Assembly (NCBI GenBank): GCA_030710605.1
Contig: CP092876.1
Coordinates: 67,890,115-67,954,114, forward strand
DNA: 64,000 nucleotides
Direction: 5' to 3'
Source: Cordylochernes scorpioides
Taxonomy: Eukaryota > Arthropoda > Arachnida > Pseudoscorpiones > Chernetidae
In this document: positions 12,457 through 22,710 of the stretch, piece after piece
Layout of the letters: each line of letters starts with the position of its first letter
Position numbering within the stretch: position 1 is the stretch's first letter
Made by a program: the position numbers and the translations under genes
Notes under the pieces: model-generated
The model's input: the letters and a program-made list of their open reading frames with translations, nothing else
Database searches by the model: none
Told to the model about the DNA's origin: nothing

Positions 12457-14937
12457 TTATTGAAAGAAATTATAGAAAGTTGATTTAATAAATGGATACT
12501 TCCATTTATTTTTTTTTAAGTATTTTATAATTGATATACTGTTGAAATATTTTACTTGTCTGATACTAAATTTGTTTTTAATAAATTCCATGTTTAAATT
12601 ATTAACATCTTCTATGAAATTTTCTAATATATTATTTATTCTATAAAATCTTAGAAACTGACCAAAATATATACCTTTACAGCAATTTAATGAAATATTA
12701 GAATTCATATTACAGTATTTTATAATATTGAAATTATAATTACTTTTTTTATTATAAATTTTAATAGCATTATTTGTAAGGTCTATATTTAGGTCTAAAA
12801 AGTTAACTTTTTTGTTTCTATAAATTTTTTCATTGTTTTTAAGTTTCAAGTATTTAGGATAAATTTTAGGTATTAAATTTTTGAACTGTGGATTATTAAA
12901 TATTATAATGTCATCTACATAACGGAACATTTGCCAGTTAACATTATTTTGTAGAAAGTATTCTCTTTCGTACCAGAATAATATTAAGTTTGCTAATAAC
13001 GGACTAGAAGACGTTCCCATGGGAACTCCTTCTGATTGAATATATATTTTATTTTTAAATTCTATATAGTTAAAATTTAAAAATGTTTCCAGTAGAGTTT
13101 TTGCTGTTTTAAGATCTAATTTAATTGTTTTATATCTGTTATGAATAATTTTAATGTGGAAAGTTTTGTCATTAATGATTTCGTTAAATAAATTGGTTAT
13201 TTTATTATTTAGATCTCTTAAATTTATTTTAGAATATAGGTCCTCAAAGTCAAATGTGTGTACTGTTTCCATGTTTGTCCAATTGTTCATTAAATAGTTA
13301 ATGATTTTTTTATTTGAGTCGATAAATTTATAATTATATTTATTAGTTAATTTATTTATAATAAATTGTAGTGTTGAAGCTAATTGTATATCAATGTTTT
13401 TTATAACTGAATTTATACCAGATGTGATTGTTCTGAAAGAAATAGGTTTTTTGTGTAGTTTAGGAATTATATAGAACTTTGGTATGTTTGGATTTTTGTA
13501 GTGATTATAAATTTTTAGTGAATTTTCAACATTTTTGATGTCTTTTTTGATTTTTGTGGCTGTAGTTCTAGCAAAAGTGTATTTATGATTATTATCAATT
13601 TCCTTTTTTAGTATATCGTGGTATAGATTTTTACAAATTATAGATAAGTTATTGGAACATTTATCTATAGGAGTGATAATAAAGTCCTTCTGTAAATTAA
13701 TTATATTTTCTTTAAAAGAAGGAATATCTGAATTAGGTTTTGTGTATTTAAGTGTATTATTATAATAATTTATAACCTCCTTTTTAATATTATGTTTCCA
13801 TTCCAGAAAAGTAAATTCTGGAATACTGTATTTTATACTAGTTTTATTTATGAAAATATCTATATCTTTTAATATAGATTTAATTGTATTATTATAATTG
13901 TGTTTAATTTGAGGTATATATTTATACCCTTTATTTAAAATATCCTGATATTCTGGATTTAAAAAAGAAAAATTGCTAGTTAATATATGACCTGAAAACT
14001 TATATTTATCAATATAGTTGTTGCAATTACATTTAATTTTTTTATAATTTGCCAAATTATTAATAAATTGGTTATAATTGCAAACTAAATTACCTATATT
14101 TTTGTTGTATCTCCAGATTGTTTTGAAATTTAAATTTTTTATAGGGAAAAGATTATTAATGTTTTGGTTATTAAAAATATCATTAAACTTAATATGATTA
14201 AATAAATTGTTATTAAATTTAATGATAATATTAATGTTATTAGTAGATTGTTTAATTTTTCTGTATTTAAAGATGTCGTGTGTGATATCTATTAATCTAT
14301 TAGTTAGATTATGAATTTTAATATATTCTATAAGTTTGATAAATTTATTATTATTTAGTTTAAATAATGTTTTAATAAATTTATCGACGAAGTTGTTAGT
14401 GTACATTTGTTTTGGGTCCAGTAATTCTTCAAATTCAATGTAACCTAATTTATTGGTAGTTTTACCTCTAGTTTTATTAGGTTTAGTTTTGAATTCATTT
14501 TTTTTGTATTTGCAGCTGATTTCATAAGTTGAAATTTCTTCTGTTTGTGGTTTGTATGTGTAGTTTAATTCGTCATTAAGTCCATAAGGGAATAATGTGT
14601 TGTGTTTATAAATGTAGTTGTTTTCTAATAATAGTCGTTGTTTTTTGTTTTGACATATGTCTAGTATTTCTATCTTAAAGTTGTTAAAAGTATGTAATTT
14701 ATTGTGTTCTTTCATATATATATTACCAATTGATTTTTTAGCGTGGTTTCTATGTAGGTTTATTCGTATATTTAATGGATTACATGTTTGTCCTATATAT
14801 GATAATTGACAAATTTGGCATGTTAATTTATAAATAGTATTTACTAATTTACAACTAGTCGTTTGAAATGTATCATGGTTCTTAAGAGAGGGACAAGTTT
14901 GACAATTCTTTCTTAGGCAATTCTTAGCGAGTTTGAA
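12457..14937 (-). CDS. Naiad PLE polyprotein, copy 4
   Basis: Third intact copy: 752 residues from the ATG at 14715, identical in sequence to copies 2 and 3, with the open frame reaching 14937 and including the N-terminal endonuclease core. The 3' flank of this copy differs slightly from its siblings near 11660, where the AT tract reads TATATATAAATTTT rather than a longer TA run. That makes it distinguishable, so the array is not simply one unit copied by an assembly algorithm. Confidence 0.85.
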   Translation of the reverse strand, partial: FKLAKNCLRKNCQTCPSLKNHDTFQTTSCKLVNTIYKLTCQICQLSYIGQTCNPLNIRINLHRNHAKKSIGNIYMKEHNKLHTFNNFKIEILDICQNKKQRLLLENNYIYKHNTLFPYGLNDELNYTYKPQTEEISTYEISCKYKKNEFKTKPNKTRGKTTNKLGYIEFEELLDPKQMYTNNFVDKFIKTLFKLNNNKFIKLIEYIKIHNLTNRLIDITHDIFKYRKIKQSTNNINIIIKFNNNLFNHIKFNDIFNNQNINNLFPIKNLNFKTIWRYNKNIGNLVCNYNQFINNLANYKKIKCNCNNYIDKYKFSGHILTSNFSFLNPEYQDILNKGYKYIPQIKHNYNNTIKSILKDIDIFINKTSIKYSIPEFTFLEWKHNIKKEVINYYNNTLKYTKPNSDIPSFKENIINLQKDFIITPIDKCSNNLSIICKNLYHDILKKEIDNNHKYTFARTTATKIKKDIKNVENSLKIYNHYKNPNIPKFYIIPKLHKKPISFRTITSGINSVIKNIDIQLASTLQFIINKLTNKYNYKFIDSNKKIINYLMNNWTNMETVHTFDFEDLYSKINLRDLNNKITNLFNEIINDKTFHIKIIHNRYKTIKLDLKTAKTLLETFLNFNYIEFKNKIYIQSEGVPMGTSSSPLLANLILFWYEREYFLQNNVNWQMFRYVDDIIIFNNPQFKNLIPKIYPKYLKLKNNEKIYRNKKVNFLDLNIDLTNNAIKIYNKKSNYNFNIIKYCNMNSNISLNCCKGIYFGQFLRFYRINNILENFIEDVNNLNMEFIKNKFSIRQVKYFNSISIIKYLKKNKWKYPFIKSTFYNFFQ

Positions 14938-16688
14938 TTAACATAAAAGAGGTGCTAACCCTAATATGCTGGTAGTTTTTTTTAGTTTTTTAGTTTGTTA
15001 TTCTATTGAGAAAAAATTTTTTTTTTTTATTAATATATTTATCTTAATTGTTTTTGTGGTAATTAAATTTGTAATAAAATGAATAATTAATCTATAAAAA
15101 TATAGATATTACTGTTTGTTATCTGTTATATTTTTTAAGAATAACTAATAAAAAACATCTTTAAACTATCTAAACAATGAAAAAAACAAAAGTTCTGAAG
15201 TTATTTTTTAAAATTATTTTTATAATTTACTTTTTCATAATCAAACAATAAAAGATAATTATAATCTGTATGGAGTTTTATTTATATTAGAATATCTAAT
15301 ATATATTTAAATTTGTATATTATATTATATATAAAAATATATCATAGAGCAAGCTCATATGAATTAATATAGTGTAAAAACTATATAATAAAAATATAAC
15401 AGTGATACTACATTTAAAACTTAAGGAGCAATCTGATCAGAATGATAAATCATATCAAGTAGATTTGGTTAGATTAGCAAGCTAAATCTAAATTAATTAT
15501 AAAAATAAATAGTTGTATAGTTTTATAGTTAAGTATTCTATTAAAATTATCTTCATTAGTTTGATTATTTAAATTCAAATTATAAATTTGTTAATTGTTA
15601 TTATTTAGTATAGATAGAGAAAAAAAAAATTCTTTACTTCTAAAACATCCTCTAGTTAATTATATAATTATAATTAATAACAATAAAAAATTAACAAAGT
15701 AACGTCTATTACATCGGCTTTTACACGTCATTCAGACATACTCTAATCCTATATATAGAATAATCGAAGAGATAATATATATAATAGTTAGAAAAAAGAT
15801 AGAAAGACAGAACCATGTACTTTTAATCAAACTAATAGAAAGAAAACAAAAAGTTTTGTAAATAAGGTAGATAAGATTGTTAGTATATATATATATTTTT
15901 TTATAATTTTATATTTTATTCGTTTTTTTTTTTTTTTAAAGATTTTTTAAATTTTTTTATTTTAAAATATGAATATAAAAAGTTGTATTTAGTAAAATAT
16001 CTATAATATGAATTAACTTTTATTATAAGTTTGGTTATTATGTTTTGAAACCCTAATGGTAGACCAGACATATACAAAAAACTTAAATTGGAGTAATTAT
16101 TGAAAAAAGAGGTCTGCTGAACCGGGACTTCTCAAATAGAAATTCAGCTTTTCAACATTTCATCCCTTCTCTATTATGTCTAGACCTCCTTTCAACCGTA
16201 TTTTATGTGTTAATATAAAGTTACTACAGTGAAACATTTATATGAACAGATATAATGTGTACCTACCTTGTCCGCGAACGCCTTCAACTGTAAACAACTA
16301 TTTCTGGATAACACATGTTGTGGGGGGGTGGGGACAAATTTAGACCGAATTGTGGGAGAACAAGACATTCAAAGAATAAAGATAAGATAGTTAAGGGAAG
16401 AAATCCAAATTTTATAATCTTTACAGTCAGTTAAAAATTAAAATAATTGATTCAAAACTTATTCATCTTTCAATATTCCTTTAAAAAGGCAAATTATTAG
16501 AGTTTAATAAAGCTATTAATTGTGAAAATTCACTTTTATTTAATTTCCATTTTCCTCCCCAGAAATTGGAGATTAAACAAAATGAATTATATACAATATT
16601 ACTTTAAAAATCTTGTGAAAAAATCTTCAAATCAGCTATTTAATTTAAGTTTAACTAATTGTTGAAGATTATAAATTTGTAGTATTGA

Positions 16689-17244
16689 TTATTGAAAGAA
16701 ATTATAGAAAGTTGATTTAATAAATGGATACTTCCATTTATTTTTTTTTAAGTATTTTATAATTGATATACTGTTGAAATATTTTACTTGTCTGATACTA
16801 AATTTGTTTTTAATAAATTCCATGTTTAAATTATTAACATCTTCTATGAAATTTTCTAATATATTATTTATTCTATAAAATCTTAGAAACTGACCAAAAT
16901 ATATACCTTTACAGCAATTTAATGAAATATTAGAATTCATATTACAGTATTTTATAATATTGAAATTATAATTACTTTTTTTATTATAAATTTTAATAGC
17001 ATTATTTGTAAGGTCTATATTTAGGTCTAAAAAGTTAACTTTTTTGTTTCTATAAATTTTTTCATTGTTTTTAAGTTTCAAGTATTTAGGATAAATTTTA
17101 GGTATTAAATTTTTGAACTGTGGATTATTAAATATTATAATGTCATCTACATAACGGAACATTTGCCAGTTAACATTATTTTGTAGAAAGTATTCTCTTT
17201 CGTACCAGAATAATATTAAGTTTGCTAATAACGGACTAGAAGAC
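16689..17244 (-). pseudogene. Naiad PLE ORF, copy 5 (5'-truncated)
   Basis: Only the C-terminal 184 codons remain, from SSSPLLANL (RT motif B) through YVDD (motif C) to the normal stop. The 5' part is missing because the sequence flips into an inverted fragment at 17245. The four bases AGAC at 17241-17244 fit both the direct copy (reading GAAGAC before GTTCCC) and the inverted one (CAGAC before AAGTAAA), so the junction shows microhomology. There is no genuine start codon. Confidence 0.85.
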
Positions 17245-17345
17245 AAGTAAAATATTTCAACAGTATATCAATTATAAAATACTTAAAAAAAAATAAATGG
17301 AAGTATCCATTTATTAAATCAACTTTCTATAATTTCTTTCAATAA
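17241..17345 (+). pseudogene. Inverted Naiad ORF tail
   Basis: On the plus strand this reads RQVKYFNSISIIKYL and ends at the normal element stop codon (17343-17345), which is the extreme C-terminus of the RT ORF in inverted orientation. It continues into the element 3' region. It is the remnant of a second, more severely 5'-truncated copy joined head-to-head with copy 5. Confidence 0.85.
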
Positions 17346-18539
17346 TCAATACTACAAATTTATAATCTTCAACAATTAGTTAAACTTAAATTAAATAGCT
17401 GATTTGAAGATTTTTTCACAAGATTTTTAAAGTAATATTGTATATAATTCATTTTGTTTAATCTCCAATTTCTGGGGAGGAAAATGGAAATTAAATAAAA
17501 GTGAATTTTCACAATTAATAGCTTTATTAAACTCTAATAATTTGCCTTTTTAAAGGAATATTGAAAGATGAATAAGTTTTGAATCAATTATTTTAATTTT
17601 TAACTGACTGTAAAGATTATAAAATTTGGATTTCTTCCCTTAACTATCTTATCTTTATTCTTTGAATGTCTTGTTCTCCCACAATTCGGTCTAAATTTGT
17701 CCCCACCCCCCCCACAACATGTGTTATCCAGAAATAGTTGTTTACAGTTGAAGGCGTTCGCGGACAAGGTAGGTACACATTATATCTGTTCATATAAATG
17801 TTTCACTGTAGTAACTTTATATTAACACATAAAATACGGTTGAAAGGAGGTCTAGACATAATAGAGAAGGGATGAAATGTTGAAAAGCTGAATTTCTATT
17901 TGAGAAGTCCCGGTTCAGCAGACCTCTTTTTTCAATAATTACTCCAATTTAAGTTTTTTGTATATGTCTGGTCTACCATTAGGGTTTCAAAACATAATAA
18001 CCAAACTTATAATAAAAGTTAATTCATATTATAGATATTTTACTAAATACAACTTTTTATATTCATATTTTAAAATAAAAAAATTTAAAAAATCTTTAAA
18101 AAAAAAAAAAAACGAATAAAATATAAAATTATAAAAAAATATATATATATACTAACAATCTTATCTACCTTATTTACAAAACTTTTTGTTTTCTTTCTAT
18201 TAGTTTGATTAAAAGTACATGGTTCTGTCTTTCTATCTTTTTTCTAACTATTATATATATTATCTCTTCGATTATTCTATATATAGGATTAGAGTATGTC
18301 TGAATGACGTGTAAAAGCCGATGTAATAGACGTTACTTTGTTAATTTTTTATTGTTATTAATTATAATTATATAATTAACTAGAGGATGTTTTAGAAGTA
18401 AAGAATTTTTTTTTTTTCTCTATCTATACTAAATAATAACAATTAACAAATTTATAATTTGAATTTAAATAATCAAACTAATGAAGATAATTTTAATAGA
18501 ATACTTAACTATAAAACTATACAACTATTTATTTTTATA
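17245..18539 (+). mobile_element. Inverted 5'-truncated PLE fragment ending in a TA repeat
   Basis: The segment is the reverse complement of about 15498-16790 and therefore contains the ORF tail plus the whole 3' region of the element. Homology to the array unit stops at 18539, where the sequence runs into a TA repeat of about 20 bp that is the 5' AT tract of a Helitron. This defines the 3' terminus of the element. It agrees with the published preference of Naiad elements for microsatellites. Confidence 0.8.
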
Positions 18540-18816
18540 TATATATATATATATATAATTGTATGTCTGTCTGTGTACACTCTATAGATTCAAAAACCAT
18601 ACATCCAATCGCCCTGAAATTTTGGGATATTATTAGGTATATCCCTGGGAGGGTTTCTGAAAAATAATTTCCTGAATATCTCGAATATCCTTAGAGTTAT
18701 TTGCAGATTTGACTCGCAAGCAGCGCCACCATTGCGACGATGATAACAAGTTTTTTATCTATAAGTTTTATTTTCACTAATTTTATTATCTTAAAGATTA
18801 TTTATCAAAAGTAAGA
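18540..18816 (+). mobile_element. Non-autonomous Helitron, 5' part (interrupted)
   Basis: A TA-rich start is followed by ATGTCTGTCTGTGTAC, CCATACATCCAATCGCC and TCGCAAGCAGCGCC, a head shared with the copies beginning near 20108 and 21264. The element is interrupted at 18816/18817 by a minus-strand Helitron and probably resumes at 19713. No Rep or helicase coding capacity is present, so it depends on an autonomous Helitron elsewhere. Confidence 0.6.
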
Positions 18817-19712
18817 CTAGCGGACGTACCCGGCTTCGCCCGGGTTTTACCCGAGTAAAAGTTTGTCTAACGAATCTCTCGATAAAGTGAACATTTTTTT
18901 CCCGGTCCCTTGAAAAATACTCGATAAGTTGAATAAAAAATCAATATTAATTGGTTCCCTCGGTAATTGGAAGTTAAAGGAATAGTATCTTGCCTTGGAA
19001 TTGTATCATTATTCTTGTATGGATGTACCCGGCTTCGCCCGGGTTTTACCCGAGTAAAGGTTTGTTTAACGAATCTCTCGATAAAGTGAACATTTTTTCC
19101 CGGTCCCTTGAAAAATACTCGAAAAGTTGAATAAAATCAATATTAATTGGTTCCCTCGGTAATTGGAAGTTAAAGGAATAGTATCTTGCCTTGGAATTGT
19201 ATCATTATTCTTGTATGGATGTACCCGGCTTCGCCCGGGTTTTACCCGAGTAAAGGTTTGTTTAACGAATCTCTCGATAAAGTGAACATTTTTTCCCGGT
19301 CCCTTGAAAAATACTCGATAAGTTGAATAAAATCAATATTAATTGGTTCCCTCGGTAATTGGAAGTTAAAGGAATAGTATCTTGCCTTTGAATTGTATCA
19401 TTATTCTTGTCTCAAATAAATTGCCGTGTCATCCTGAATTTTGTCTTTCCTAATTTTCTACATTACAAAATCATCGTATCATCATGATAATATTTAGAGC
19501 AGATTGTTGAATTATAACAAATAAATTAGAATATTTATCTTGATTATTTCTAGGCGAAAAGTTATTTCAAAAATTTTGTTTGCTAGAAACCTTCCCAGTA
19601 CTATACTAAATAACTTCCCAAAGTTTCATGGCGATCCAATGAGTGGTTTGGTCAGGCATAAAGGACAAACAAACAGACACACACACATACATTCATTTTT
19701 TATATATATAGA
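18817..19712 (-). mobile_element. Non-autonomous Helitron with triplicated 3' end
   Basis: Read on the minus strand it starts TCTATATATATAAAAAATG at 19712 and ends with a hairpin (CCCGGGCGAAGCCGGG), then TACGTCCG and CTAG (18820-18817) followed by T. This is the Helitron layout of a 5' TC, a subterminal 3' hairpin, CTRR and a 3' T. About 590 bp at the 3' end are three tandem copies of the terminal module. Short ORFs inside are not credible genes. Confidence 0.75.
18822..19411 (-). repeat. Three tandem copies of Helitron 3' terminal module
   Basis: The sequence GTACCCGGCTTCGCCCGGGT recurs near 18826, 19025 and 19221, giving periods of 199 and 196 bp. Each unit holds the terminal hairpin, ACCCGAGTAAA, the AGTGAACATTTTT block and the TTGGTTCCCTCGGTAATTGG block. 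Only the outermost copy ends in CTAG; the two inner ones have GTATGG where CTAG would be, so they look like read-through units. Confidence 0.8.
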
Positions 19713-20107
19713 ATATCTCAGGATGACACGGCAATTTATTTGAGACAAGAATAATGATACAATTCCAAGGCGAAAATACTATTCCTCTAACTTCCAACCA
19801 CCGAGGGAACCAATTAATATTGATTTTATTCAACTTATAGAGTATTTTTCAAGGGACCGGGAAAAATGTTCACTAGATAAAACGATGATTTTGTAATGTA
19901 GAAAATTTGGAAAGACAAAATTCAGGATGACAAGGCACACAGGGACCGGGAAAAAATGTTCACTTTATCGAGAGATTCAAATTTACGAGTTTCAAATAAT
20001 CAAAATATATCTATTATTTTTTTTTTTATTATTATTGTTTTACCAAATGTAGGTTAGACAAACCTTTACTCGGATAAAACCCGGGCAAAGCCGGGTACAT
20101 CCGCTAG
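19713..20107 (+). mobile_element. Helitron 3' part (likely continuation of the copy at 18540)
   Basis: It carries internal family sequence (GGATGACACGGCAATTTATT, GGGACCGGGAAAAA) and a complete 3' end: hairpin CCCGGGCAAAGCCGGG, TACATCCG, then CTAG at 20104-20107 followed by T. With 18540-18816 it forms one plus-strand element split by the minus-strand insertion, although the interrupted internal sequence does not align perfectly across the gap. Confidence 0.6.
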
Positions 20108-20791
20108 TATATATATAAATGAATGTCAGTCTGTCTGTCTGTCTTTGTGTAATCTATAGATTCAAAACCATACATCCAATCGCCGTCAAATTTTGGGATG
20201 TTATTAGGTATATCCCCGGAAAGGTTTTCGAAAAATAATTTTTCAATATCTTGAATATCCTTAGAGTTATCTGCAGATTTGTAGCTTTAACTCGCAAGCA
20301 GCGCCACCTTGCGACGGAGATAGGCTTAGGTCTGCCCCACCTCCTTTTGAGCGAATGTAATCGTCCGGCAGCTGGCCGGATGGACAGTCCAAGTACCCAC
20401 CGACCAATCAGAGGGGTCAAGAGGTCCTGGCGCGCGGGGGCAGAGTTGGTGACACAGCTGTGCCAAATAGACAAGAAAAAATCCTCGCGGGGGCTTGCCC
20501 AAGATGACCTCCGGGAACTTCGTCCATCTTCCATAAACGACCATGATTTTATTCAACTTATCGAGTATTTTTCAAGGGACTGGGAAAAAATGTACACTAG
20601 ATAAAACGATGATTTTGTAATGTAGAAAATTAGGAAAGACAAAATTCAGGATGACACGGCACACAGGGACCGGGAAAAAATTATCACTTTATCGAGAGAT
20701 TCAAATTATCAAAATATATCTAATATTTTTTTTATAAGTTTATGGAGAATTGTTTTAACAAATGTTCGTTAGACAAACCTTTACTCGGGTA
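20108..20791 (+). mobile_element. Non-autonomous Helitron carrying a GC-rich passenger
   Basis: It begins with the family head (TA repeat, ATGAATGTCAGTCTGTCTG, CATACATCCAATCGCC). It continues through CTCGCAAGCAGCGCCACC, where sister copies carry AT-rich filler, then through a GC-rich block and back into family sequence at TTTTATTCAACTTATCGAG. The 3' hairpin is missing: the element stops at TTACTCGGGTAA and abuts the next copy. ORFs of 126 and 117 codons across the passenger are open on both strands and are not supported as genes. Confidence 0.65.
20313..20548. promoter_or_regulatory. GC-rich passenger with CCAAT box, possible captured promoter
   Basis: About 235 bp of GC-rich, CpG-containing sequence sits inside an AT-rich Helitron. 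It includes ACCGACCAATCAGAGGGG (a consensus CCAAT box, near 20398-20415), CAGCTGG and CACAGCTGTG E-box-like sites, and GGCGCGCGGGGGC. Helitrons are known to capture gene pieces, and the CCAAT/GC content suggests promoter DNA rather than an exon. Promoter activity is inference. Confidence 0.35.
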
Positions 20792-21263
20792 ATATATATG
20801 TGTGTGTGTGTGTCCTTTATGCCTGACCAAACCACTCTTTCGAACGCCATGGAACTTTGGGAAGTTATTTAGTATAGTACTGGGAAGGTTTCTGGCAAAT
20901 AAATTTTTGAAATAACTTTTCGCCTAAAAATAATCAAGATGAATATTCTAATTTATTTGTTATAATTCAACAATCTACTCTAATTATTATCATAATGATA
21001 CGTAATTTTGTGATGTAGAAAATTAGGAAAGACAAAATTCAGGATGACAGGGCAATTTATTTGAGACAATAATAATGATACAATTCCAAGGCAAGATACT
21101 ATTCCTTTAACTTCCAATTACCGAGGGAACTAATTAATATTGATTTTATTCAACTTATCGAGTATTTATCAAGGGACCGGGGAAAATGTTCACTTTATCA
21201 AGAGATTCGTTAGACAAACCTTTACTCGGGTAAAACCCGGGCGAAGCCGGGTACATCCGTTAG
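20792..21263 (+). mobile_element. Non-autonomous Helitron (472 bp)
   Basis: It starts in a TATATATGTGTGTG tract, shares the head variant TCCTTTATGCCTGACCAAAC with the minus-strand copy, and ends with hairpin CCCGGGCGAAGCCGGG, TACATCCG and TTAG (21260-21263), a mutated CTAG. The next Helitron begins at the very next base, so the two are back to back. Confidence 0.65.
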
Positions 21264-21876
21264 TCTATATCTTTATATATATAAAATTGAATGTCTGTCT
21301 GTCTGTGTGTACTCTATAGAATCAAAAACCATACATCCAATCGCCGTGAAATTTTGGGATATTCTTATGCATATCCCCGGGAAGGTTTTTAAAAATAATT
21401 TCTTGAATATTTTGAATATCCTTAGAGTTATTTGCAGATTTGTAGATTTAACTCGCAAGCAGCGTCCCCATCGCGACGATGTTAACAAGTTTTTTTATCA
21501 CTAAGTTTATTATCTTAAAGATTATTTATTAAAAGTAAGATTTTCTACCTATTAATTGCGCACAAGTCAAAGTTAGTTATCGAGTATTTTTCAAGGGACC
21601 GGGAAAAAATGTTCACTAGATAAAACGATGATTTTGTAATGTAGAAAATTAGGAAAGACAAAATTCAGGATGACACGGCAATTTATTTGAAACAAGATGA
21701 GATAAGGGACCGGGAAAAAATGTTCACTTTATCGAGAGATTCAAATTTACGAGTTTCAAATTATCAAAATATATCTATTATTTTTTTATAAGTTTATAGA
21801 GAATTGTTTTAACAAATGTTCGTTAGACAAACCTTTACTCGGGTAAAACCCAGGCGAAGCCGGGTACATCCGCTAG
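21264..21876 (+). mobile_element. Non-autonomous Helitron (613 bp)
   Basis: A complete-looking copy: 5' TC (21264-21265), TA-rich tract and ATGTCTGTCTGTCTGTGTG, internal GCAAGCAGCG and AGGGACCGGGAAAAA blocks, then a 3' hairpin with one change (CCCAGGCGAAGCCGGG), TACATCCG and CTAG at 21873-21876 followed by T. No protein is encoded. Confidence 0.7.
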
Positions 21877-22452
21877 TATTATATAATTTTATATAAATAA
21901 TTTATTTAAAATTCTGGGATTATAAATACACTTCTTTAATATTAACGATATGTAAGCTTATCATAATTCGATTATATATATGTGATATCTTTGGACCTCT
22001 TGGACCAATGTTACCTGATCCTAGATGAGCCTCGATATCACCGCTTTGTGTAGTCGTAGGGAAGGCGACACAGCTTGACCATAGGTGAAATAAGCAGACA
22101 GAGATTCCACAGAAGAAGCGGTTGTCGTCAAGAAGGAATGGAAAAAGGAGGATTCTGGCAGGGAAGGATTACCTGGTGATTGATGTAACGTGAACCAAGG
22201 TTCTCGCTGACGGAAGGAAATGTACTGACTACTTAGACTACTTGGCCCGTGAGGATCGTGGTGGTGACTTCTACATGGCAGATTTTGGTATATATAAGGA
22301 GATGGCTTGGAGTAGAAGCAATTCTCTTGAGGAATCTGGTCGAGTAATTTCGGGAATATAATACAGTCCATGATGAAAGAGCAGCCTAATGCGTTAGATT
22401 TCGAGCATGAGTTCGAGGCAAGATAGAATGTGAATGTGGAAGGGCAGAAGTA
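21877..22452. other. No supported gene; open frame of unclear meaning
   Basis: A minus-strand frame at 22021-22470 is open for 149 codons and rich in Ser/Pro, but it is out of frame with the adjacent RNase H relic and shows no recognisable motif. The sequence may be the decayed flank of the LINE relic to the right. Confidence 0.3.
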
Positions 22453-22710
22453 GTGGAAATTTTGCTGCACTGTCTGCTAGTTCATTGCCATCGATTCTAA
22501 TGTGTCCGCGTACCTATCATAGCCGCATATGATCTCTGTTAAGAACCTATATTATTTTTGCCACTAGCGATGTTCATATTGGTCCAGAGGAGTTGCTAAA
22601 GCGGATCTATAGTCCGAGTAATGGTCACGCCTGATTAGGTTGGACTAATCCACGCTAGTTGAGCTTCCCAGAGAATTGATATGAATTCAGCTTGAAAGGC
22701 AGTGCAGTCC
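22453..22710 (-). pseudogene. RNase H domain relic of a non-LTR retrotransposon
   Basis: In shifting minus-strand frames the region reads DCTAFQAEFISILWEA, then YSDYRSALATPLDQYE, then VRGHIRIDGNELADSAAKF. These match the RNase H blocks found in R1/Jockey/I-type LINEs: the AE helix, the SDSRSAL-type block and the GHxxIxGNExAD block with its catalytic Asp. Stops and frameshifts separate the blocks. Flanks on both sides show no other LINE domain. Confidence 0.65.

Larger units (their letters stand above)
1..18539 (-). mobile_element. Tandem array of a Naiad-type Penelope-like element
   Basis: Near-identical units repeat head-to-tail with ORF stops at 3994, 8226, 12457 and 16689, a period of 4231-4232 bp. 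Using the terminus shown by the inverted fragment, the units run about 1-2804 (cut by the window edge), 2805-7034, 7035-11266, 11267-15497 and 15498-17244 (5'-truncated), followed by an inverted fragment 17245-18539. Copies differ mainly in homopolymer lengths. The coding order is GIY-YIG endonuclease, CxC linker, reverse transcriptase. Canonical endonuclease-bearing Penelope elements have the endonuclease at the C-terminus; the permuted order with a CxC linker is the published hallmark of Naiad/Chlamys elements, and Naiad is the animal group. Tandem and inverted insertions are also known for this group. Assignment to Naiad is by motif only. Confidence 0.85.

Noticed and set aside
1..17244. 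Selenocysteine (in-frame TGA) coding as reported for some Naiad elements
   Set aside because: No in-frame TGA occurs in the endonuclease or RT frame here; Cys codons are ordinary TGT/TGC and the only upstream stop is TAA.
1..18539. Telomeric localisation of the PLE array
   Set aside because: No telomere-type repeats were seen in or beside the array, and the right boundary lies in Helitron DNA.
22021..22470. 149-codon minus ORF as a gene
   Set aside because: Out of frame with the adjacent RNase H relic, no motif, Ser/Pro-rich composition typical of chance frames.
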